Shown here piece after piece: positions 57,853 through 64,000 of a stretch of DNA of 64,000 nucleotides; the first letter of the stretch is position 1, and every line of letters begins with the position of its first letter. Under the pieces are notes generated by a model. That model saw only the letters and a program-made list of their open reading frames with translations. It was not told where the DNA came from and ran no database searches. The position numbers were made by a program, and so were the translations under genes. The stretch comes from Pararoseomonas sp. SCSIO 73927 (GTDB taxonomy: Bacteria; Pseudomonadota; Alphaproteobacteria; Acetobacterales; Acetobacteraceae): the NCBI RefSeq assembly GCF_037040815.1, contig NZ_CP146232.1, positions 2,722,501 to 2,786,500 on the forward strand, read 5' to 3'.

Positions 57853-58322
57853 GCGAGAGGCTGATGATCCGCCTGGAGCTGATGGAGCTGCAGGACCGCT
57901 ACGTGGCGGCGATCGACAATGACCGCATCGAGGAGTGGCCGGGCTTCTTCACGGAGAACTGCCTCTACGAGATCGTCTCCCGCGAGAACGAGGAGGCGGG
58001 GCTGCCGGCGCCGCTGATCCATTGCGACAGCGCGGGCATGATCCGGGACCGCGTGTTGTCCCTGCGCCACGCCAACATCTACGAGAAGCCGGCCTATCGC
58101 CACATGCTCTCCGGCATGGAGTGGCGGGAGGAGGGTGGGGAGTACGCCGTCACCACGAGCTACGTGGTGGTGAACACCTCCATTGAGGGGGAGAGCACGA
58201 TCTACCAGGCCGGGCGCTACCTGGACCGCGTGGTGCGGACGGAGGGCGGCCTGCGCTTCCGCGAGAAGCGCTGCATCTACGACACGCTGCGGGTGCAGAC
58301 GCTGCTCGCCTTTCCGATCTGA
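57849..58322 (+). CDS. Ring-hydroxylating oxygenase, small (beta) subunit
   Basis: A 157-residue beta subunit with the NTF2-like cone fold: RLELMELQDRYVAAIDNDRI, EEWPGFFTENCLYEIVSREN, RDRVLSLRHANIYEKPAYRH with the conserved arginine/histidine, and GGLRFREKRCIYDTLRVQTL at the end. It stabilises the alpha3beta3 hexamer and shapes the active site. The ATG overlaps the alpha stop in ATGA, showing coupled translation in equal amounts. The sequence is of the benzoate/salicylate/anthranilate class. The precise substrate is not set. Confidence 0.9.
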   Translation: MSERLMIRLELMELQDRYVAAIDNDRIEEWPGFFTENCLYEIVSRENEEAGLPAPLIHCDSAGMIRDRVLSLRHANIYEKPAYRHMLSGMEWREEGGEYAVTTSYVVVNTSIEGESTIYQAGRYLDRVVRTEGGLRFREKRCIYDTLRVQTLLAFPI

Positions 58323-58342
58323 GGCCCAACCCGAGGACTGAC

Positions 58343-58651
58343 ATGGCTGAATGGCACGATGCCGCCGCGGCGGAGGCGGTGGTGGAGGACGAGGTTCTGG
58401 GCTGCGTGGTGGCCGGGCAGCCCGTGGCGCTGTTCCGGTTGGAGGGGGAGGTCCACGCCCTCCATGACCAGTGCTCCCACGGCTACGCCAAGCTGTCGGA
58501 CGGTTTCGTGGAGGATGGCTGCGTGGAGTGCCCGCTGCACCAGGGGCTGGTCGATATCCGCACGGGCGAACCGCGCACCGCCCCGATCACCGAGGGCGTG
58601 CGCAGCTACCCCGCGCGCGAGGTGAACGGCCGGGTGGAGGTGGAGATCTAG
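58343..58651 (+). CDS. Rieske ferredoxin of the oxygenase system
   Basis: A 102-residue [2Fe-2S] electron carrier. The cluster ligands are in DQCSHGYAKLSDGFVEDGCV and ECPLHQGLVDIRTG, i.e. C-x-H and C-x2-H. Short strands around it (VVAGQPVALFRLEGEVHALH, YPAREVNGRVEVEI) complete the fold. It starts 20 bases after the beta stop, so alpha, beta and ferredoxin form one operon. A ferredoxin reductase from elsewhere must supply electrons. Naphthalene-type nag systems share one ferredoxin among several oxygenases. Confidence 0.92.
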   Translation: MAEWHDAAAAEAVVEDEVLGCVVAGQPVALFRLEGEVHALHDQCSHGYAKLSDGFVEDGCVECPLHQGLVDIRTGEPRTAPITEGVRSYPAREVNGRVEVEI

Positions 58652-58936
58652 CGCGGGCGGGGCAGCATGGCGGGCCAGCCGCGGCGCCGGTGGCGGCCCG
58701 CCGCGCGGCCCCGTACCGGCCGGAGGGCGCATCGCGGGGCCGCCACGACACGGCGGGGTGGCGGAAGGGCATCGGGCGCTCACCAATCCGTGAACAGCTG
58801 CGGGCGGAACGTCATCGTCCCGCCACCGATCCTGCCGTGTCGCGGCGCCCGCCTTGCTTGCTGAACGGGGTGCCCCCCGGTAGGCTCTGTCAGGGATTCC
58901 TGGGTGTTCCGCACTAGGTCGGGAAGGATCGGCTCG

Positions 58937-60496
58937 ATGGTTCAGGTTCTGGACTGCACGTTTCGCGACGGAGGGTACTACACGTCGTGGGACTTCGACC
59001 CCGGCCTGGTGAACACCTATCTGAACAGCGTCTCGCGCCTGCCGATCGACCATGTCGAGGTGGGCTACGTGAACGACCGCCTGCCCGGCTACTACGGCGA
59101 GTACTTCTTCCTGACGGCCGACAAGCTGACGGCGCTGAAGGCGCGGCTGCGGCCGGACCAGAAGCTGCTGGTGATGATCGACGCCAAGGCGGTGGAGCCG
59201 GAGCGGGTGCCGGCGCTGTTCGGCCCGCTGGCGGACATCCTCGACATGGTGCGGATCGCCTGCGCCCCCTCGCAGCTGCCCCACGGCCTGTCGCTCGCGC
59301 GGGAGCTGAAGAAGCTCGGGCTGCAGGTCGGCTTCAACGTGATGTACCTGTCCACCTTCAAGGACAACCTCGACCACATCCGCCTGGCGATCGAGAGCCC
59401 GGACGCCTACGACGCGCTCTCCCTCGTGGACTCCTACGGCGGCGTGACACCGGGTGAGGTGACGCGGCTCTTCAAGGAGCTGCGGGCGCGGATGCCGGAC
59501 TTCACCATCGGCTTCCACGGGCACGACAACATGTGCCTCGCCTTCGCCAACACCCTGGCCGCGATCGAGGCCGGGGCGGACGTGGTGGACGGCACCTTCA
59601 CCGGCATGGGCCGCGGCGCGGGCAATGCCCGCACGGAGACGGTGTTGATCCAGCTGGCCCGGGAAGGGCTGAACGCCCCCCTGGACCACCAGGCGCTGTC
59701 CGCCGTGGTCGCGCCCTTCGAGGTGATGCAGCGCGAGCAGGGCTGGGGCACGAACCTGCCCTACATGATCTCCGGCGCGAACAACCTGCCGCAGAAGGAC
59801 GTGATGGATTGGCTGGCGAAGAACCGCTACTCCGTCATGTCCATCGTCCAGGCGCTGCAGCGCCAGGGCGGGCAGGAGGTGGACCGGACCGTCTTCCCGG
59901 ATGTCGCCACCCTCGGCATGAAGGCCGGGGACGTGCTGCTGGTGGGCGGCGGCCCCTCCGTGAAGCGCCACGCGGATGCGATCGCGCGGCTGGTCTCGCA
60001 GCATGACCCGGCGGTGATCTTCTCCTCCGCCCGGCACCTCGACCTCGCCTCGCGGATCGGCGGGCGGCAGCTCCTCTGCCTGCCCGGGCACGACGCCTTC
60101 CGCGCGCCGCCGGAGGCGCTGGAGCGCGTGGCGGCCGTGGTGATCCCCGCCCCGCCGCGCGTGCCGGGCTGCCTGCCGGAAGGGCTGGCGCTGCACGTGG
60201 TGCAGGCCCAGTCCTACGACACGGATGAGGGGCATTTCGGCCCCGTCTCGGACAACTCGCCGCTGGCGCTGGCGCTGGGCACCGCGCTCGGGCTCGGGGC
60301 GAAGCGCTGCTTCCTCGTCGGCTTCGACGGCTACGACACGGCCTCCGCGGCCGAGCAGGAGCTCTCCCGCGAGGTGCAGGCCGTGCTCGACTCCTTCGCG
60401 GCGCATCCGGCGGGGGTGGCGCTCTCCAGCCTCACCCCCACGCGCTACCGGGTGAGGCAGGGATCCATCCACGGGCTGATCGCGGAAGTCGCCTGA
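58937..60496 (+). CDS. DRE-TIM metallolyase-like aldolase fused to a DUF115-like domain
   Basis: A 519-residue fusion from ATG 58937 behind GGGAAGGA. Residues 1-300 form an HMG-CoA lyase/4-hydroxy-2-oxovalerate aldolase barrel: D6-C-T-F-R10-D-G at the start, VGFNVMYLSTF, GFH194-G-H196-DN metal ligands, and GTFTGMGRGAGNARTE. Residues about 325-519 are a Rossmann-like domain (LLVGGGPSVKRHADAI, VGFDGYDTASAAEQELSREV) resembling DUF115/MptE. Such barrels make or break C-C bonds with 2-oxo acids. It heads a glycan operon with a HAD phosphatase and a CMP-sugar synthetase, suggesting formation of an acidic sugar precursor. Function is inference. Confidence 0.78.
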   Translation: MVQVLDCTFRDGGYYTSWDFDPGLVNTYLNSVSRLPIDHVEVGYVNDRLPGYYGEYFFLTADKLTALKARLRPDQKLLVMIDAKAVEPERVPALFGPLADILDMVRIACAPSQLPHGLSLARELKKLGLQVGFNVMYLSTFKDNLDHIRLAIESPDAYDALSLVDSYGGVTPGEVTRLFKELRARMPDFTIGFHGHDNMCLAFANTLAAIEAGADVVDGTFTGMGRGAGNARTETVLIQLAREGLNAPLDHQALSAVVAPFEVMQREQGWGTNLPYMISGANNLPQKDVMDWLAKNRYSVMSIVQALQRQGGQEVDRTVFPDVATLGMKAGDVLLVGGGPSVKRHADAIARLVSQHDPAVIFSSARHLDLASRIGGRQLLCLPGHDAFRAPPEALERVAAVVIPAPPRVPGCLPEGLALHVVQAQSYDTDEGHFGPVSDNSPLALALGTALGLGAKRCFLVGFDGYDTASAAEQELSREVQAVLDSFAAHPAGVALSSLTPTRYRVRQGSIHGLIAEVA

Positions 60497-60512
60497 CGCC
60501 CGAGGGAGACCC

Positions 60513-61199
60513 GTGGCCGTGAAGCAACCCGCCGCCGTCGTCTTCGACTGCGACGGCGTCCTCCTCGTCTCCAACACGCTGAAGGCGGCGGTGTTCCGGG
60601 AGGCGCTGGGGGAGCACGGCTTCCACCCCGAGGACATCGCCCGCTTCTCCCGCTATCAGGTCGCGAATTTCGGCACCTCCCGCTACCGGCTGTTCGAGGC
60701 CTTCCTGGGGTGGGAGGACCTGAAGAGCCGCCCGGAGTCGGCCGACCGGGACGCCCTGGTGGGCTCCTACGCCCGGCTGCTGCGCGGGCGCTACGCGCGC
60801 TGCGCCTCCACCCCCGGCATGCGCGGCGTGCTGGACGGGCTGACGACGCGGGGCATCCCGCTCTTCGTCGTCTCCGGCTCCGACGAGGCGGAGCTGCGGG
60901 ATGTCTTCGCGGAGCGGGGGCTGGCCGGGCTGTTCCGCTCCATCCACGGCTCCCCGGCCACCAAGACGGAGAACCTGCACCTCGTCGCGCGGGAAATGGG
61001 GCGGGAGCCGCCGCTGGGCAACGTCTGGTTCATCGGCGACGCGGAGGCGGACCTGAAGGCCGCCGATGCCGTGGGCGCGCGCTTCGCCTATGCCGACCAC
61101 TTCTCCACCGCCAAGCCGCGGATGCGGGCCCTGGCCGCGGAGCGCGGCTTCCCCGTGATCCGGGACCTGCGCGGCCTGCCCGCGCTTCTCGACGCCTGA
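60513..61199 (+). CDS. HAD-superfamily phosphatase
   Basis: A 228-residue HAD-IA hydrolase with GTG start 60513 behind CGAGGGAGAC. Motif I is AVVFDCDGVLLVSN (nucleophile and acid aspartates), motif II FVVSGSDEAELRDVF, lysine near GSPATKTENLHLVA, and motif IV VWFIGDAEADLKAADAVGAR. A helical C1 cap sits between I and II. It is 17 bases after the aldolase and 12 before the CMP-sugar synthetase. In nonulosonate and KDO pathways a HAD phosphatase removes phosphate from the condensed sugar acid; it is probably the same step here. Confidence 0.85.
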   Translation: MAVKQPAAVVFDCDGVLLVSNTLKAAVFREALGEHGFHPEDIARFSRYQVANFGTSRYRLFEAFLGWEDLKSRPESADRDALVGSYARLLRGRYARCASTPGMRGVLDGLTTRGIPLFVVSGSDEAELRDVFAERGLAGLFRSIHGSPATKTENLHLVAREMGREPPLGNVWFIGDAEADLKAADAVGARFAYADHFSTAKPRMRALAAERGFPVIRDLRGLPALLDA

Positions 61200-61210
61200 A
61201 CAGGGAATCC

Positions 61211-61909
61211 ATGCCCGTCACTGCCTTCCTTCCCTGCCGCGCCGGCAGCCAGCGCGTGCCGCACAAGAACACGCGCCCCTTCGCCGACCGGAAGGACGGG
61301 CTGCTCGGCATCAAGCTGGCCCAGCTGCTGAACTGCGACGCGATCGATACCGTCCTCCTCTCGACCAACGATCCGGAGGTGGAGGCGATCGCGGCCCCGG
61401 TGGTGGCGCGCGCGGGTGGCAAGCTGCGGATGGACCGGCGGCCGGACCACCTCTGCTCCTCCGCCACCAGCACGGACGAGGTGATCGCCTATCTCCCCTC
61501 CGTCATCCCGGAGGGCGACGTGCTCTGGACCCATGTGACGAGCCCGTTCTTCGGCGCGGCGGACTACGCGGCCGCCATCGACGCCTACCGCGCCGCGCGG
61601 GCGGCGGGCACGCATGACAGCCTGATGGGCGTGACGGAGCTGCGGACCTTCATCTGGGACGCGAAGGGCTCCGTGAACTACGACCGCACGGCGGAGAAAT
61701 GGCCGCGCACGCAGACGCTGGCGCCGCTCTACGAGGTGAACAGCGCGATCTTCATCGCCGACGCCGAGACCTACCGCGCGCGCGGCGACCGCATCGGCGC
61801 CGCGCCGCTGCTGCACATCATCCCGAAGGACAGGACCGTGGACGTGGACTGGGAGGAAGACTTCGCGATCGCCGCCGAGCTGTGGCGGCTGCGGGGCGGG
61901 GAGGGTTAG
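61211..61909 (+). CDS. Acylneuraminate cytidylyltransferase-family (CMP-sugar synthetase)
   Basis: A 232-residue nucleotidyltransferase from ATG 61211. The N-terminal CTP loop TAFLPCRAGSQRVPHKNTRP matches the P-x-R-x-G-S-x-R-x-P-x-K-N pattern of NeuA/KdsB-type enzymes. STNDPEVEAIAAP, RPDHLCSSATSTDEVIAYLP and LWTHVTSPFF follow, then DRTVDVDWEEDFAIAAELWR with the metal aspartates. It activates an acidic sugar as its CMP derivative. Which acid is unknown; no NeuB-type synthase is in the window. It sits four bases before the sulfotransferase gene. Confidence 0.88.
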   Translation: MPVTAFLPCRAGSQRVPHKNTRPFADRKDGLLGIKLAQLLNCDAIDTVLLSTNDPEVEAIAAPVVARAGGKLRMDRRPDHLCSSATSTDEVIAYLPSVIPEGDVLWTHVTSPFFGAADYAAAIDAYRAARAAGTHDSLMGVTELRTFIWDAKGSVNYDRTAEKWPRTQTLAPLYEVNSAIFIADAETYRARGDRIGAAPLLHIIPKDRTVDVDWEEDFAIAAELWRLRGGEG

Positions 61910-61913
61910 CACC

Positions 61914-62660
61914 ATGGCCTATATCTTCGTGTGCACGCCCACCTCGGGCACCGCCTCCATGCTGCGCATCCTCCAGGCGATCGGGGGCAAGGCCCTGAAG
62001 CTGCGGGCGGCGAACGGCCCGGCCTCGCTGGAGCCGCGCGACGGTGCAACCTATCTGAATGCGGCGGAGCCGAACCTCCTCTACTGGTTCCGCGGCCCGC
62101 GGCACTGGGACACGGCGCTGGACGTCTCGGCCTTCAAGGTCATCGCCCACTCCCGCGATCCCCGGGACCTGGCGTGCAACCAGTACTGGTGGGCCCTGCA
62201 GCACCCCAACACGCACGACGCGCCGGAGGTGGCGGAAGCCAAGCGCCGCAAGGTGGAGGAGGAGGGGATCGATCGCTACGTGATGGGCCGCAACAACGTG
62301 GGCAGCTACAACATGCTGCGCGGGCTGTCGGACGGGCCCAACGGCGATCAGGTCACCTGGACCTCCTACAACCAGCTCTGCTGCGCCTTCGACTACATGA
62401 TGGACAATCTCTGCCAAGCCTTCGGGCGCGCGCCGTCGGAGGTGGCGGAGGCCCTGCGGATGGAGCGGCCGGAGAACCTGTTCAACAACCCGGACTGGGT
62501 GAAGGTGGGCGGCACCTGGAAGGGATCGGACGTGATGCCCGGCCGCTTCCGCCACGACCTGAAGCCGGAGACGGCGCAGGCGCTGACGGCGAAGCTGGCG
62601 CCGGAGCTGACGTTCTGCGCGCGGCGCGACGCGCCCTTCATGGGGCACCACTATCTCTGA
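61914..62660 (+). CDS. Sulfotransferase-family protein
   Basis: A 248-residue protein with PAPS-site features. The 5'-phosphosulfate loop is T8-P-T-S-G-T-A-S-M-L-R near the N-terminus after a hydrophobic strand (YIFVC), and the 3'-phosphate motif is R81-D-P-R-D85-LACNQYWW with N89 in the Ser position. LLYWFRGPRHWDTAL and FDYMMDNLCQAF are other ordered parts. It could sulfate the glycan made by this operon. The family call rests on two motifs; a different P-loop transferase is possible. It starts four bases after the CMP-sugar synthetase. Confidence 0.68.
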   Translation: MAYIFVCTPTSGTASMLRILQAIGGKALKLRAANGPASLEPRDGATYLNAAEPNLLYWFRGPRHWDTALDVSAFKVIAHSRDPRDLACNQYWWALQHPNTHDAPEVAEAKRRKVEEEGIDRYVMGRNNVGSYNMLRGLSDGPNGDQVTWTSYNQLCCAFDYMMDNLCQAFGRAPSEVAEALRMERPENLFNNPDWVKVGGTWKGSDVMPGRFRHDLKPETAQALTAKLAPELTFCARRDAPFMGHHYL

Positions 62661-62710
62661 CCCGCGCGGGTCGGGATGAGAGAGGAGGCTGGCCCCAGGG
62701 GCCGGGACGG

Positions 62711-63682
62711 ATGATGGCTCAGCGACCCGACGAACTACCCGATGAGCGTCCCGGGCGCGCCGCGGGCGAGCCGCGGCGGATCGCCGTTCTCCTCCGCTCC
62801 CACCTGAAGGGATCGGCCAAGGCGATGGAGCTGGCGGCCCAGCTCTCCGCCGTGCCGGAGTGGGACGTGTACTTCGCCGCGGACGAGACGAACGGAGAGC
62901 TGGACGTCTCGCCCTACCGCAAGGTGCCGCACTCCGTGGACGCCTGCCGCGCCATCGGCCTCCTCATGGACCGGCCGCGCGCCATGGCCTACCTCGGCGA
63001 CTACCCGTTCTACGCCACCTTCCCCGCGATCCCCGACTACGACTTCTACCTGATGATCGAGTACGACGTGGGGCTTGCGGAGAAGGGGGGCGACTACTTC
63101 CACCGGCTGGCGGCGGCGCTGCGCTCCCCGGAGATGGCCGACCTCGACCTCGTCGGGACGAACCACCGCCGCCTGGCGCCGGGCCGCGACCCGCGGCCGC
63201 ACCGCTTCGCGCAGGCCTGGAAGAGCATCTTCCCGATCATCGGCCTCTCGCGCCGTGCGATCAGGCACCTCTACGCGGAGCGGCTGCGCGAGGTGACGCA
63301 GCCGCCGCTGAGCGACGGGTCGCAGAACGTCTACTGCGAGTACTTCGTCCCCTCCGCCATGGAGGCGGCGGGCCGCTTCCGCTGCCTGCCGCTGAACGAG
63401 GTGGTGCCGGGCAGCGTGGACAAGGTCTCCTTCAACACGCGGGAGAGCCGCGTGCTCCACCACGAGGGGCGGCTGCCCATCGCCTCCGCGCTGCTGCACC
63501 CCGTGCTCGACTTCCCGCAATACGCCCGCAAGACCGCGCACATCGCGATCAAGACCGGGCGCATCCCCGCCTTCCGCGAGGACCTCGACTATTTCCGGCG
63601 CTATGGCTACGACGCCGCCGTGCTGGCGGAGACCGAGGCCAGGCTGGACCAAGCCGAGGCGCGGGCGACGAAGGCCGCCTGA
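62711..63682 (+). CDS. Unknown protein of the glycan operon, possible glycosyltransferase
   Basis: A 323-residue protein from ATG 62711, which follows GGGACGG. It opens RRIAVLLRSHLKGSAKAMEL and VYFAADETNGELDVSPYRKV, then DYDFYLMIEYDVGLAEKGGD. The E-Y-D-V after a hydrophobic strand resembles the D-x-D region of GT-A fold enzymes. DLVGTNHRRLAPGRDPRPHR, IGLSRRAIRHLYAERLREVT and a coiled C-terminus complete it. I do not recognise a named family with confidence. Its place between the sulfotransferase and UDP-galactopyranose mutase suggests a role in assembling or modifying the polymer. Confidence 0.6.
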   Translation: MMAQRPDELPDERPGRAAGEPRRIAVLLRSHLKGSAKAMELAAQLSAVPEWDVYFAADETNGELDVSPYRKVPHSVDACRAIGLLMDRPRAMAYLGDYPFYATFPAIPDYDFYLMIEYDVGLAEKGGDYFHRLAAALRSPEMADLDLVGTNHRRLAPGRDPRPHRFAQAWKSIFPIIGLSRRAIRHLYAERLREVTQPPLSDGSQNVYCEYFVPSAMEAAGRFRCLPLNEVVPGSVDKVSFNTRESRVLHHEGRLPIASALLHPVLDFPQYARKTAHIAIKTGRIPAFREDLDYFRRYGYDAAVLAETEARLDQAEARATKAA

Positions 63683-63722
63683 GGCGGCCCGCGCCCGATC
63701 CGGCATCAAGGAGACAGAGACA

Positions 63723-64000
63723 ATGGCGGCAGAGACCGCGCTGATCGTGGGCGCCGGCTTCGCCGGTGCCGTCTACGGGCGCACCCTGGCGGAGGCGGGC
63801 TGGACGGTTCGCGTGATCGACCGCCGGACGCACATCGCCGGCAACGCCTATGACGAAGTGGATGGCAACGGCATGCGGGTGCACCGCTACGGCCCCCACC
63901 TGTTCCACACGAACAACGACGCCGTGGTGGAGTGGATCCGGCAGTTTGGGGAGTTCGTGCCCTACGAGCACCGGGTGCGCGCCCTGCTGCCGGACGGGCG
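63723..64000 (+). CDS. glf: UDP-galactopyranose mutase (5' part; runs off the window)
   Basis: The first 92 residues are present, from ATG 63723 behind AAGGAGACAGAGAC. The FAD fold is clear: TALIVGAGFAGAVYGRTLAE with G-x-G-x-x-G, then VRVIDRRTHIAGNAYDEVDG and the conserved MRVHRYGPHLFHTNNDAVVE, matching Glf, which makes UDP-galactofuranose for cell-surface glycans. With the upstream genes it indicates an O-antigen, capsule or similar polymer containing galactofuranose. The rest lies beyond 64,000. Confidence 0.93.
   Translation, partial: MAAETALIVGAGFAGAVYGRTLAEAGWTVRVIDRRTHIAGNAYDEVDGNGMRVHRYGPHLFHTNNDAVVEWIRQFGEFVPYEHRVRALLPDG

Overview
The window is high-GC (about 70%) alphaproteobacterial chromosome, most likely a Roseomonas-like member of the Acetobacteraceae. 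This rests on gene content: Bug/TctC solute-binding proteins, a DUF1674 protein, Fhs plus FolD, gentisate-type aromatic catabolism and two mobile regions of somewhat lower GC. No taxonomic search could be run.

1-12,900 is an accessory region. It starts with a truncated GntR regulator divergent from a TctC receptor. A Tn402/Tn7-like transposon follows (about 1,901-10,513): an active-looking TnsA, a second TnsA-fold protein lacking the catalytic lysine, a 77-residue copy of the TnsB N-terminal domain, TnsB (DDE), TnsC (AAA+) and TniQ. Its right tip is split by an IS630 element (9,343-10,506) whose transposase needs a -1 frameshift. A HipA-like kinase/DUF3037 pair and an orphan pair of 19-bp repeats end the region.

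12,996-24,507 is core chromosome: hflX, a haloacid dehalogenase-type enzyme, htpX, a DUF1674 protein, an SGNH hydrolase, a glycosyltransferase, rsmB, an EamA exporter, folD, yggT and tRNA-Ala(CGC).

24,491-36,653 is a 12.2-kb element in the 3' end of that tRNA, bounded by 19-bp direct repeats. It carries an integrase, an AlpA-like protein, a VapE primase/helicase-type protein beside ten GGTTAC iterons, and a lambda-like head and packaging set (Nu1-like TerS, GpA TerL, portal, protease-capsid fusion, gpW, DUF2190). It has no tail, lysis or obvious repressor genes. This matches a capsid-forming phage satellite and is the most notable system here.

36,796-58,651 is metabolic: a family 1-type glycosyltransferase, 3-hydroxybenzoate 6-hydroxylase divergent from gentisate dioxygenase, a VWA protein, a second TctC protein, formate-THF ligase, an amidohydrolase, an aldo/keto reductase, a GH15-transglutaminase-transglutaminase-formylglutamate amidohydrolase run, an AraC regulator, a PIG-L-like protein and a three-gene Rieske oxygenase set.

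58,937-64,000 is a surface-glycan operon cut by the window edge: a DRE-TIM aldolase fused to a DUF115-like domain, a HAD phosphatase, a CMP-sugar synthetase, a sulfotransferase, an unknown protein and UDP-galactopyranose mutase. The first three could form a condense, dephosphorylate and CMP-activate pathway for an unusual acidic sugar.
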